53,779 nucleotides of DNA from NCBI GenBank assembly GCA_035493895.1, contig DATJHM010000003.1, positions 1-53,779 of the forward strand, read 5' to 3'. Position 1 is the first letter of the stretch. Each line of letters starts with the position of its first letter. The position numbers and the translations under genes were made by a program. Source of the stretch: DATJHM01 sp035493895. GTDB taxonomy: Bacteria; Chloroflexota; Ktedonobacteria; Ktedonobacterales; Ktedonobacteraceae. This document shows positions 33,346-41,463 of the stretch, one piece after another. The notes beneath the pieces are model-generated. The model was given only the letters and a program-made list of their open reading frames with translations, was not told the origin of the DNA and did not search any database.

Positions 33346-35022
33346 ATGTCTGTCTCTTCTCATTCACAGAAGAGTATTCCTGCTACTCCGTCACGAATTG
33401 TGGTGGACAATCTCAGTTTTAGCTATCGCATGCCTGATGACGAGAAAGATTCTCCTACCCCGGCTTCAACGCTTCCATCCGATCTCTATGCCATTCAAGA
33501 TATTTCTTTTTCTCTCACCGCTGGCGAACTGCTGCTTATTGCCGGCCCAAGCGGATGCGGCAAAAGCACGCTGCTCAAATGCCTCAATGGTCTGATCCCA
33601 CGCAGCTACCAGGGGGTGCTGCAAGGTGAGATTCGCTTCGATGGCCGTTCGATCAAGGCGCTCTCTCTGCGTGATCTCGCGCAATATGTTGGGACGATGC
33701 TGCAAGATCCCGATAAGCAGATTATCGGGAGCACGGTCGAGCAGGAAATCGCTTTCGGGATGGAAAACCTGGGGATTCCTCGGGCGGAGATGGTGTCGCA
33801 TATCCGTGCGGTACTGCAACGTTTGCATCTTGAGCCATATCAGCAACGCCCCATTCATGCTCTTTCCGGTGGTCAACGCCAGCAGGTCGCGGCGGCTGGT
33901 CTTCTGGTGATGCGTCCCTCTATTTTTCTTTTCGATGAGCCGTTTGCCAATCTGGATGCGCGCGCCGTCGACGAACTGGAGACGTTAATTGAGGATCTGC
34001 GCACGGAAGGCCGTACGGTGATTATTGTGGAGCATCGCGTTGAGGAGGCTCTACAATTGCATCCGGACAAGGTGTTGCTTATGAAGTCTGGACGCCAGGC
34101 TTTCTTCGGCCCGGTCGAGGATTTCCTGGCAATTGCTGATCCCGCTCAGGTGAAGCTCCCTGTGTCCTCTACGTTGCGCACGCTGGATGATCCTTCTCTC
34201 GCTCCCTCTCTCCTCATCAAGCCTATTCTTACGGGTCAGGACGGTCCTGCCGATACGGATAAGCCTGTTCTCTCGTTCGAGCATCTCTCGTATCGCTATA
34301 GCGGCACGACCGAAGATGTATTGCACGATATTTCTTGCCAGATACGCAAGGGTGAGACGATTGCGCTGCTTGGCCCGAATGGCTCGGGCAAAACGACGCT
34401 GGTGAAGCAGGCTCTGGGACTGCTGCGCCCCTCGCAGGGGAAGACGCTGTTGTACGGGGAAGATATCCGCAAGCTAAGTGTTGCGCAACTCGCTGCGCGT
34501 ATCGGGTATGTCTTCCAGAGCCCGAGCGCGATGCTCTTTGCTCCTACGGTGCGCAAGGAGGTGAGTTTTGGCCCTGAGAATCTGAAATTCGCTGCGCAAC
34601 GTCTGCGTGCAAGCGTTGATGCTTCGGAGCAGGCGCTGGATGTTGCGCAATTTGACACGCGCTCGCCATTTTCGCTCAGTTTCGGCCAGCAGAAGCGCGT
34701 CGCCATCGCCTCCGTGCTCGCAATGCAGGGACGCATTTTGTTGCTGGACGAGCCTACGGCCGGTCAGGACTATCGCTCATATATCGCTTTTATTGAATAT
34801 TTACGCAGCTTATCTGCCTTGGATACGCTGCTTTTTATTACCCACGACCTCGATCTCGCGCTGCGTTTTACGCAACGTGTTCTGCTTTTACGAGAGGGAC
34901 GTCTGGTGGCGGATGGCCCGCCGCTGGAGGTTCTGGCAAACTCTGCTTTGCTGGAGTCCTGCAATCTGCGCCCTACTTCGTTGCTGCACTATCTGCTTTC
35001 TTCGCAAAATGCGGTGACGTAG
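33346..35022 (+). CDS. ECF transporter fused ATPase (EcfA1-EcfA2)
   Basis: A 558-residue protein with two ABC ATPase domains in one chain. ATG 33346 follows AAGGTATCGCC; a GTG at 33319 is less likely. Domain 1 has Walker A GPSGCGKST near residue 67, signature SGGQRQQVAAA and Walker B IFLFDEP. Domain 2 has Walker A GPNGSGKTT near 343, signature LSFGQQKRVAIAS and Walker B ILLLDEPT. Q-loop regions MLQDPDKQIIGSTV and VFQSPSAMLFAPTV are typical of cobalt/ECF ATPases. It energises uptake of a vitamin-like substrate. It is followed 63 bp later by the S component. Confidence 0.93.
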   Translation: MSVSSHSQKSIPATPSRIVVDNLSFSYRMPDDEKDSPTPASTLPSDLYAIQDISFSLTAGELLLIAGPSGCGKSTLLKCLNGLIPRSYQGVLQGEIRFDGRSIKALSLRDLAQYVGTMLQDPDKQIIGSTVEQEIAFGMENLGIPRAEMVSHIRAVLQRLHLEPYQQRPIHALSGGQRQQVAAAGLLVMRPSIFLFDEPFANLDARAVDELETLIEDLRTEGRTVIIVEHRVEEALQLHPDKVLLMKSGRQAFFGPVEDFLAIADPAQVKLPVSSTLRTLDDPSLAPSLLIKPILTGQDGPADTDKPVLSFEHLSYRYSGTTEDVLHDISCQIRKGETIALLGPNGSGKTTLVKQALGLLRPSQGKTLLYGEDIRKLSVAQLAARIGYVFQSPSAMLFAPTVRKEVSFGPENLKFAAQRLRASVDASEQALDVAQFDTRSPFSLSFGQQKRVAIASVLAMQGRILLLDEPTAGQDYRSYIAFIEYLRSLSALDTLLFITHDLDLALRFTQRVLLLREGRLVADGPPLEVLANSALLESCNLRPTSLLHYLLSSQNAVT

Positions 35023-35085
35023 CCCCTCTCTTGCTCTTTATTTTTGTCGTTCTTGTTATTCATTTATTGGAAAGGACAATTGCAC

Positions 35086-35670
35086 ATGGCTGCGGAAGAA
35101 TCCTCGGAAGTTATCCCCAGGCAATCTATCTGGTCTGTCGGTGTACGGCAAGTCGTCTATATGGCTGTTGGGATCGCGCTTTACGCGATTCTCAGTATTA
35201 TCTTTAATCTGGTCCAGCTTCCTAATGCCGCTGGAGGTGCTGTCTCTCTCCGCCCTGGTATCGTGATCCCTTTATTCTTCGGTGTCGTCTTTGGTCCGGT
35301 TGTTGGTCTGTTCGTCGGTGGCATTGGCAATATTCTCGGCGATCTGATCAGCTATCACAATTTCTATTGGAACTGGGATCTCGGAAACGCTCTTATCGGC
35401 TTTATTGCAGGCTTTGTTGTGCTTTTTACGCGTGGACGCTACCGCACTACCCGCGCTATTGTCTATGCTGAGATTGCCAGTGCTATTGCGATCATCATTG
35501 GCATTGCTTTCGCTGCCTTTAACGATATCTGGGTCTCCCAGAATAGCGTGGCGGCGGCGACGAGCGAGTTTTTTGTGGCTACTATTCCCGATCTTATTAA
35601 CGGCCTGATTCTGTTACCTATTGTTATTGTTGCTTATAACTCGGCTGTCAGAAGCAGAGGACGCGGCTAA
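35086..35670 (+). CDS. ECF transporter substrate-binding (S) component
   Basis: A 194-residue membrane protein; ATG 35086 follows AAAGGA by 11 bases, and a longer frame from 35044 is unlikely. About six TM segments are visible. The sequence LRPGIVIPLFFGVVFGPVVGLFVGGIGNILGDLISY matches the central core of ECF S components. The gene lies between the fused ATPase and the T component, giving a complete group I transporter. The substrate cannot be read from the sequence; thiamine, riboflavin or precursors are typical for this fold. Confidence 0.85.
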   Translation: MAAEESSEVIPRQSIWSVGVRQVVYMAVGIALYAILSIIFNLVQLPNAAGGAVSLRPGIVIPLFFGVVFGPVVGLFVGGIGNILGDLISYHNFYWNWDLGNALIGFIAGFVVLFTRGRYRTTRAIVYAEIASAIAIIIGIAFAAFNDIWVSQNSVAAATSEFFVATIPDLINGLILLPIVIVAYNSAVRSRGRG

Positions 35671-35728
35671 TACACCAGGGAGAAGGGGTGGCCTGTATCT
35701 ATCCCTTCTCCTTCGGAGAGAGATAGAT

Positions 35729-36640
35729 ATGCTCATCAATTTCCCTTACATTCAACGCAATTCTTTTGTGCATCGCCTGGACCCACGCACGAAGATTATC
35801 CTGCTTTTTCTCTTCATTTTCTCGATCACGCAGTCGTCGAATTTCTGGTTTGTGCTGGCCGGTCTGCTTCTGGCAATTGGCTATTACTATCAGGCCCGAC
35901 TCACCTGGGCTGAGACGAAGACGGCCTGGGTGTACATTATTGCGCTGGCGGTGATGCTGGTTGTGGTTAATTATTTTATTACTGCGGGCGCGGTGGTGCA
36001 GTGGATCAATCTCTCACATCAGCATCTTCTTTTTAGCGTGCCTTTCTTCCAGTTCACAAGCAAGCCACCATTTTTTGCGCCCGGCCCGCTGGTTTTCAGC
36101 GTTGAGAGCATTACGTTTGTGCTGACGCAGCTGATGCGCAATATCGGTATCGGACTGTTTGTCGTTCCTGTTTCCTATACGATTGATCCCGCTCAGATGG
36201 GGGTGGCTTTCAAGGGAATGGGCATTTCCGATAAAATTGCTTATGCGATCGATCTCTCGTTGCGCTTCCTACCCAGCATTGCCCGCGATTTTACGGTGAC
36301 ATACGATGCTCAACGCGCTCGCGGTTTCGAGATCGATAAATTGCGCGGCGGCGTCTTCGGCAAAATTGCTCGCCTGGCTCCTATGATTGTCCCCGTAATT
36401 ATTGGTTCGGTTGTGGATGCCGAGGATATCATTAATGCTATGGAGCTTCGTTGCTTCGGTGTCACAAAACGCAGCTGGCTTGTCGAGCTGCATCCTCACA
36501 CGCTTGATCGCGTTCTCATCATTTCGAGCGTGGTTCTGCTGGCCATTGTGACCGCTCTCAATATCCTGGGCTATATCTATCCCGTTGGCTTTCTCTACAT
36601 TCTGCACTCTCAGGGCATTCCACACGCTCTGGTTCCCTGA
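35729..36640 (+). CDS. ECF transporter transmembrane component EcfT
   Basis: A 303-residue protein from ATG 35729 with a GGAGAGAGA site; the frame runs upstream but overlaps the S component. The opening SFVHRLDPRTKIILLFLFIF is typical of EcfT (CbiQ). Coupling motif 1 is QRARGFEIDK, with a normal ARG triplet. Motif 2 reads AMELRCFG, so a Cys replaces the usual Gly of ARG and Leu replaces Ala. Six or so TM segments are seen. It links the ATPases to the S component. Confidence 0.92.
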   Translation: MLINFPYIQRNSFVHRLDPRTKIILLFLFIFSITQSSNFWFVLAGLLLAIGYYYQARLTWAETKTAWVYIIALAVMLVVVNYFITAGAVVQWINLSHQHLLFSVPFFQFTSKPPFFAPGPLVFSVESITFVLTQLMRNIGIGLFVVPVSYTIDPAQMGVAFKGMGISDKIAYAIDLSLRFLPSIARDFTVTYDAQRARGFEIDKLRGGVFGKIARLAPMIVPVIIGSVVDAEDIINAMELRCFGVTKRSWLVELHPHTLDRVLIISSVVLLAIVTALNILGYIYPVGFLYILHSQGIPHALVP

Positions 36641-36664
36641 TGCGCCTGTACCGAGAAAGAAATA

Positions 36665-36904
36665 TCATTCGTAATTTTTGAGCAATTTCTCGATCTGGTT
36701 CCCTATCTCGTTCCACACTTCATGTTGATAACTGAGCATGCGCGATTGGCTCAAGTCAAATTCTCTGTTACCAGGATTGGTTTTTGCGTTCTCGGCAAAT
36801 TTCAGGGAAAGGATACGTGTTCTTTCACCACGCTCACGTAAATATTTCTCCAATTCGTGCATATCGTGGAGGAGCGCTTCCAGTTTCTCTTCGTTGGTTG
36901 GCAT
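36665..36904 (-). CDS. Small hypothetical protein, helical
   Basis: The 79-residue ORF lies 18 bp after the AhpD-like gene on the same strand. It is charged and predicted helical (KLEALLHDMHELEKYLRERGER), with no cysteine and no membrane segment. The ATG at 36904 has a weak AGAAAGA site. I do not recognise the family. Its close spacing suggests co-transcription with the AhpD-like gene. Confidence 0.6.
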   Translation of the reverse strand: MPTNEEKLEALLHDMHELEKYLRERGERTRILSLKFAENAKTNPGNREFDLSQSRMLSYQHEVWNEIGNQIEKLLKNYE

Positions 36905-36922
36905 GATTTTTGTCTTTCTCTG

Positions 36923-37447
36923 CTATTTCGATTCGGGTGCTTGTTGCGTCGGTGGCTCGATCTGGAGTGCGTCGGCGAAACGGTTAAAGAAGTTGAACAG
37001 GCCAATCACGCTGCTCAATTCGATGATTTCTCCATCATCAAAGTGTGTCTGGAGTTGATCCCATAGCTCTTCGTCCACTTCCCGGGCACTGGTTGTCATA
37101 ATCTCAGCATAGCGCAATGCTACCTGCTCACGTTCGCTGAACAGGTGACGGTGTGTGTCGATGTGATACATAGCATCTAATAATGCCTCACTGACCCCCA
37201 GCTGCCTTGCCAAGGCAGTATGTGCCTGCATTCAGTAGAAGCAATGGTTCACCTGTGAGACGCGTACTGCTATCAGCTCTTTCAGCCTCGGCTCGACGCT
37301 GCCTCCGCGCATCGTTACTTCGAGCAATTTGCGCGCTTGCTGCATAATCTCCGGCCTCTGTCCCATGACCCGAAACAGGGATGTCATGCTGCCTGCGCTT
37401 TCCAGGTCCGCAAGATCTATACTCTCATCTGGAGGAATACGCGACAT
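36923..37447 (-). CDS. AhpD/carboxymuconolactone decarboxylase-family protein, candidate selenoprotein (in-frame TGA)
   Basis: From ATG 37447 (GAGG nine bases upstream) the frame is interrupted once, by TGA at 37234-37232, and then continues to 36923, giving 174 residues. The family's redox motif CxxCxxxH reads C69-F-Y-TGA72-M-Q-A-H76, so the stop sits exactly on the second cysteine. Thirteen bases after the TGA, CTGCCTT-GGC-AAGGCAG (37218-37202) forms a perfect seven-base stem with a G-starting loop. That fits the bacterial SECIS rule (loop 16-37 bases after UGA, G in the first two loop positions). The flanking sequence is intact (RLKELIAVRVSQVNH, then ALARQLGVSEALLDAM). The alternative is a simple TGC-to-TGA nonsense mutation. 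No sel genes are in the window. Confidence 0.7.
37202..37218 (-). promoter_or_regulatory. Candidate bacterial SECIS hairpin
   Basis: A perfect 7-bp stem with a three-base loop GGC lies 13 bases downstream of the in-frame TGA. The loop begins at base 21 after the TGA. The 17-base size and the position resemble the minimal upper stem-loop that SelB recognises in formate dehydrogenase mRNA. Confidence 0.55.
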
Positions 37448-37569
37448 CGTTTGCTTCCTCTCCTTTGTTTCTTTGCTCTCTTCTGCCCTTATTCTAGCCA
37501 ACTCTGTCGCTGGACGCAAGCTAATCTCTACTACAACTCTTCACTTTTCGTCGATCTTCCCCTGTCTCT

Positions 37570-38508
37570 CTATTCTTTCACAAATGTTGCAATTGCCTGT
37601 GCCAGCCTCTGTGGACGCTGAAGCTGGATATCGTGTGCTGTATCCGGCATCCAGAGGACTGTACATTGGTGTATGGTGCGGGCCACCTGTGCTACCATAA
37701 TGCCTTTCGCATAGGCAAATTCGTCGGCGTTCTCCAATCTCTCCGGCGGCTCTTCTCCCTGCTGTGGCGCAGCAGCCGCCGGGACCAGCAATACGGGACA
37801 GGTCAATTTACCGTAATATGAAAGCGCTCGGTCTTCCCATGTGGCTCCGCGAATCTGACGCTGGTTCGCTGGCTTCAGACGCTCCTCGACGCTTCCATCG
37901 GGTCGCTGCTCGATGTAGCTCAACAAGATTTCGGCGATCTCTGCTGACCAGAAATTCCCGATCTCTTCCTGCATCGCCTGCAAAAAGGCCTCGCTTGATG
38001 GATAACTCTCTTTGCCTGCTCTTTCACGCAGAAATCGCTCACGCGTCATGCCCGGCCAGTGGCGCGGTTCGACATGAGGACAATCAACCAGAATAAGATG
38101 GCTAAGCAGGGCCGGATGACGTGCTGCCAGGGCCAGCGCAATACGCGCTCCCCAACCATGCCCGACCAGCGCAATCTGCCCCAGGCCCAGATCTGCCATG
38201 CCATGAATAATATCTTCGGTCATGGTGATCTGATCATATCCAGTATCGGGCTGCGAACTCTGGCCGTGACCACGCTGGTCAAACGCGATCACTTGATGCT
38301 GCTGACAAAGATGATCCGCCACCAGGGACCAGGTTTCAGCACTGGCACTGAGTCCATGAAGCAGCACGATCGGTATGTTGTCTTCGTTCGCTTCCCTCTG
38401 TTGCGCACTTGCCGCTGGATGGGCCTGGCGATAGAGTGTCTGGTCCCACTCAAGATAATGTAGGCGAATGTTTTCCACTTCAATAAAAGCACTGCGTGGT
38501 TTTAGCAT
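37570..38508 (-). CDS. Alpha/beta hydrolase-fold protein lacking the nucleophile serine
   Basis: A 312-residue protein. I prefer ATG 38508, eight bases after GAGGG, over ATG 38514. The fold is clear: IVLLHGLSASAETW with the oxyanion HG, VIAFDQRGHGQSSQP, the nucleophile elbow, and DTAHDIQLQRPQRL with the late histidine. At the elbow the sequence is V-G-H-G-W-G (115-120), so Gly118 replaces the expected Ser. One base change (AGT to GGT) would explain it. An insertion near residues 33-45 separates strands. It may be a non-hydrolytic member or use a different chemistry. It is not tightly linked to its neighbours. Confidence 0.88.
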   Translation of the reverse strand: MLKPRSAFIEVENIRLHYLEWDQTLYRQAHPAASAQQREANEDNIPIVLLHGLSASAETWSLVADHLCQQHQVIAFDQRGHGQSSQPDTGYDQITMTEDIIHGMADLGLGQIALVGHGWGARIALALAARHPALLSHLILVDCPHVEPRHWPGMTRERFLRERAGKESYPSSEAFLQAMQEEIGNFWSAEIAEILLSYIEQRPDGSVEERLKPANQRQIRGATWEDRALSYYGKLTCPVLLVPAAAAPQQGEEPPERLENADEFAYAKGIMVAQVARTIHQCTVLWMPDTAHDIQLQRPQRLAQAIATFVKE

Positions 38509-38581
38509 GAGCATATCCCTCTCTTATAATGGTATTGCGGAATTTTTACGTCGTTACAGAGCTATAGAATTAGAGCAGGTA

Positions 38582-39505
38582 CTATCTGGAAATTAAATAT
38601 ACACTCACTATGATCAACAGGCCACCGATAATTGTCAGTGGCGAAAGCTGATCTTGTAACAGGACGACTGCCAGGATGGTGCCAAGCAGCGGCTGAATAA
38701 AAAGCGTTGAGGCCGCTCGTGTACCATCGACCTGCATGAGACCTTTGAACCAGGCCAGATAGGCGATGACGGTCGCCATCAATGCCAGCCAGCCAATGCT
38801 TAACCAGGTCAGCAGGCTTATCGGCTGCGGGCCTCTGGTAAATAGTTCCCAGCCCGCTACTGGTAGCCAGAATACAACGCTACCAACAATGGAGGCCGCT
38901 GTAATCAATAATGGTGAATGCTTTACAAGTAAAGCTTTGCCCTGAATGGTATAAAATGACTCGATAAGTAGTGCTACAACGACGAGCAGATCTCCGATCA
39001 TACGTCCCGCTCCACCTCCTGCGGGTAGATTGGGCCAGAGGCTCCGCTCTACAATTAAATATACTCCCAGGAAACCTATCAGGAGGGCAATGGCTGTCTT
39101 TTTTTTGAATGGTTCGTGCAAGAGTATCCAGGCCCAGGCTGCTGTGAAGATCGATTCGCCGGTAATCAGTAGCGCAACATCTGAAGCTGTTGTCAGCGCA
39201 AGTCCTCCAAACTCCAGCAGCTTGTTGATCACAAATCCCACGAGTACTAAAACGATCAGCTGTGGCAGATCTTTCCATGTCAGCTTCAATTCTTTGCGCC
39301 TGATAATGATCATTGGCAGTAGAATCAGGGCGGAGATCACCATGCGCAACGCCAGCATCAGGACGACGGATGTCTCCTGTAAGGCGAACTTGGCTGCAAC
39401 ATAACTGCTGGCCCAGAGGATGTTGGCGATGATGAGTAGCAACCAGGAAATGGTATGACGCGATTGAGTGGGGGATGCGTTGCGCGAGGCAATAGACAAA
39501 GTCAT
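38582..39505 (-). CDS. EamA/DMT-superfamily transporter
   Basis: A 307-residue protein with ten predicted TM segments in two EamA repeats. Repeat 1 includes NILWASSYVAAKFAL and ends near GFLGVYLIVERS. Repeat 2 begins near IGDLLVVVALLIESFYTIQGKAL and ends AVVLLQDQLSPLTIIGGLLIIVSVYL. These are standard drug/metabolite exporter features. The start is ATG 39505; AAGGAG lies just upstream, but unusually close. The substrate is unknown. Confidence 0.9.
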   Translation of the reverse strand: MTLSIASRNASPTQSRHTISWLLLIIANILWASSYVAAKFALQETSVVLMLALRMVISALILLPMIIIRRKELKLTWKDLPQLIVLVLVGFVINKLLEFGGLALTTASDVALLITGESIFTAAWAWILLHEPFKKKTAIALLIGFLGVYLIVERSLWPNLPAGGGAGRMIGDLLVVVALLIESFYTIQGKALLVKHSPLLITAASIVGSVVFWLPVAGWELFTRGPQPISLLTWLSIGWLALMATVIAYLAWFKGLMQVDGTRAASTLFIQPLLGTILAVVLLQDQLSPLTIIGGLLIIVSVYLISR

Positions 39506-39589
39506 GCTCCTTATAAGCTTGGTCCTGGGTAGGTGAGTTCTTTTCTGATAACAGCATAAATTCAGTAGTCCTGCTTGTCAACCTCTAAA

Positions 39590-40594
39590 TTACGCCGTAT
39601 GAGCCCGTAATACCTTATAGCGCGTATTCCCAGCGACCTCTTCTACTTGTGAGAAATGAGCTTGCATGGCTGGTTCATACTTCAGAAAGCGATTCGCTAC
39701 CAGATAAAAATGTCCTCCCGGACGTAATATCTGGGCCGTTTCGCGCATAAATCGTTCTGCTATTTCGCTCGTTTGGATGCCACCCATGTGAAATGGAGGA
39801 TTAGTTGCCACGAGATCAAATTGCTGTCCTGCTACGGCCTGTGTGCCATCACTGGGCAGTACCTGCATGTTGTGCAGCCCACTTTGCTCGACGGCTTCTC
39901 TGGTTGCATCTACTGCTGCCAGGCTGACATCGACCATTGTGACCTGTCCCTGTGTCGCCCGACGCGCAATATGCAGGCCAACAAAGCCCGCGCCACAACC
40001 CAGATCCAGCGCCTTATCGCTTTCATTGATCTCCAGTGCCTCAATAAGCAGCCGTGTCCCTTCATCCAATTTGTTATCCGCGAAGATCTGTAGCGGCTGA
40101 AGCAGTGCTGCTCTATCACTTTCCGTAAGCTCTACCTGCTTTTTCTGTGCGCTGAGCACGCGTTGACCTTTACTGATCTCGAGCGTTTCGAGATTGCCAA
40201 ATCGCTCCTGCATGCGCTTCCCCACGCTCAACACGCCGCGATCCTTTGCCCCGACAACATACAGTTTCCCTCCCGGACGTAGCGCATAGTAAGCAAGCTG
40301 TACCGCATAGAACATCCAGGCATTGTTCGGCTGATAGAGCAGGTTCAGCACTGCACTATCCATCGTAGAAGGCGGAGCATGCAAGACGTAATTGTGAAAT
40401 GCAAAATGCTGAAGCGATTTCCCACTCAACTTGCTGGCTGCCTGCATGGCCGCAATACTATCTTCTGCCAGCACAATTGTGACTCCCTTGCGGCTGGCGT
40501 CCTCCACAATGGGATCATACGCCGAATTGAGCAAGAGCAGCCTCTCACCCCGCGTAAAGTGCAGTGTATTTCGTAATAATTGCAAATGAAGCAT
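39590..40594 (-). CDS. Class I methyltransferase, RsmC/RlmG-like
   Basis: A 334-residue protein starting at ATG 40594, seven bases after GAGGA. The N-terminal half is a degenerate methyltransferase-like domain (LNLLYQPNNAWMFYAVQLAYYALRPGGKLYVVGAKDRGV). The C-terminal half is the active domain, with the SAM motif ALDLGCGAGFVGLHIA, VDVSLAAVDATREAV, and the catalytic NPPFHMGG. This two-domain layout is that of the 16S/23S rRNA guanine-N2 methyltransferases RsmC and RlmG. The NPPFH motif supports N2-guanine methylation. The exact target is not certain. Confidence 0.88.
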   Translation of the reverse strand: MLHLQLLRNTLHFTRGERLLLLNSAYDPIVEDASRKGVTIVLAEDSIAAMQAASKLSGKSLQHFAFHNYVLHAPPSTMDSAVLNLLYQPNNAWMFYAVQLAYYALRPGGKLYVVGAKDRGVLSVGKRMQERFGNLETLEISKGQRVLSAQKKQVELTESDRAALLQPLQIFADNKLDEGTRLLIEALEINESDKALDLGCGAGFVGLHIARRATQGQVTMVDVSLAAVDATREAVEQSGLHNMQVLPSDGTQAVAGQQFDLVATNPPFHMGGIQTSEIAERFMRETAQILRPGGHFYLVANRFLKYEPAMQAHFSQVEEVAGNTRYKVLRAHTA

Positions 40595-40707
40595 ATCTGA
40601 TCCTCTTTATTGACAATGCCAGTCAGCATACAACATTTTTGCCGCCCCTCACAATCCCCCAGGTCTCCTCGCAATTCCCTTTGGTAAGGAGCGCACGTAA
40701 TCCAATC

Positions 40708-40769
40708 CTCGAAGAAAGGTAGAGGTAGGGGCAGCGGTTTATCCCTGCCCACGTCCCCCCCGGCCATCT
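40708..40769 (+). repeat. Dispersed hairpin repeat, family A copy 3
   Basis: CTCGAAGAAAGGTAGAGGTA, then GGGGCAG pairing with CTGCCC around CGGTTTATCC, then CGTCCCCCCCGGCCATC. The arms differ from other copies but remain complementary. Confidence 0.75.
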
Positions 40770-40860
40770 CTGGTTTGCAACCACATAAAACCCCCAAAAA
40801 CAGCGAATTTTCGTAAGATGAAAACTCTGTAATCCTTTTTTTGTTGCGAAATTCTCAAAA

Positions 40861-40878
40861 TGTGAAGAAATGTTCACA
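40861..40878. promoter_or_regulatory. Palindrome TGTGAA-N6-TTCACA upstream of the putative RNA gene
   Basis: A perfect 6-6-6 inverted repeat lies about 60 bp before the G-rich transcribed-looking region and 267 bp upstream of the divergent methyltransferase gene. It has the form of a dimeric regulator site. No regulator is assigned. Confidence 0.45.
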
Positions 40879-40929
40879 ATTCACCGCATAAGATTCATGG
40901 CTTCGTCATCCCTTCATGGTATATTTCTA

Positions 40930-41382
40930 GCGTAACAAAGAGATGGACACCCTGGTGGTAGGGAAATGGTTCATGTGGTGAGGATGGACGAAGATTGCGT
41001 TTCGGTAGCGTTGGTGGTGTGTGGGTGGCGAATGATCCAATGGCAAGGTAGTGGTGGTGGGGAGACGGCAGGACTGCGGGACGTTGTTATGTGGTGGTAG
41101 GGGAAAGTCCTGCCATGAGGAGGATTGGATAGAGGAGGAACGCGTACGGTGGATAAGCTGGATAGAGCATATGTGGCTGGGGTGGAGATAAACGCGTTGA
41201 CGAGCCAGGGCTCGTAATCTTATCTCTATAATGAATACCGCTATGTGGTCAGCGTGTTTGAGTGGGGTGTATCTGGGGTCGATGTGGTCAGGGTATTCTA
41301 ACACCTGCACCTGGAGGTGACGGGATATGTTACGTGGAGGTGGAGAAAGCCCGAAGGGATAAAAACCTTCGGGCTTTTTTTT
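40930..41382 (+). ncRNA. Putative large structured non-coding RNA of unknown class
   Basis: This 450-bp region has no plausible protein on either strand, is strongly G-rich and C-poor on the + strand, and ends in a classic terminator. Perfect complementary segments include 41067-41075 with 41106-41114 (GGCAGGACT), 41139-41145 with 41192-41198 (AACGCGT), 41185-41191 with 41220-41226 (GAGATAA), 41200-41205 with 41210-41215 (ACGAGC), and 41233-41239 with 41292-41298 (GAATACC). The second and third pairings cross each other, implying a pseudoknot or a switch. ATGTGGTCAG is repeated at 41243 and 41282. It does not match what I know of RNase P, tmRNA, SRP or 6S RNA. It lies 82 bp before the histidine kinase gene, so it could also be an attenuating leader. 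The 5' end is approximate. Confidence 0.5.
41347..41382 (+). terminator. Strong intrinsic terminator
   Basis: AAGCCCGAAGG pairs perfectly with CCTTCGGGCTT around an eight-base loop, with T continuing for eight bases. It ends the putative RNA upstream of the histidine kinase gene. Confidence 0.93.
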
Positions 41383-41463
41383 ATTTTCGCCATAATTTCG
41401 TAACATTTTTTTGCTATGATCTCTATAACCGCTCATGTCGTTTTTATACATTCAGGAGTTGCT

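Noticed and set aside
36923..37519. Two separate small genes (95 and 102 codons) instead of one
   Set aside because: Both halves are in the same frame, abut at one TGA, and together make one normal-length CMD/AhpD-family protein.
40930..41382. RNase P RNA, because GGGGAAAGTCC recalls its conserved core
   Set aside because: None of the other universally conserved RNase P segments can be found in the region.
40927..41451. A 174-codon minus-strand frame over the G-rich region
   Set aside because: The peptide is His/Pro/Ser-rich without domain character, spans a strong terminator, and lacks a ribosome site. The region reads better as RNA.
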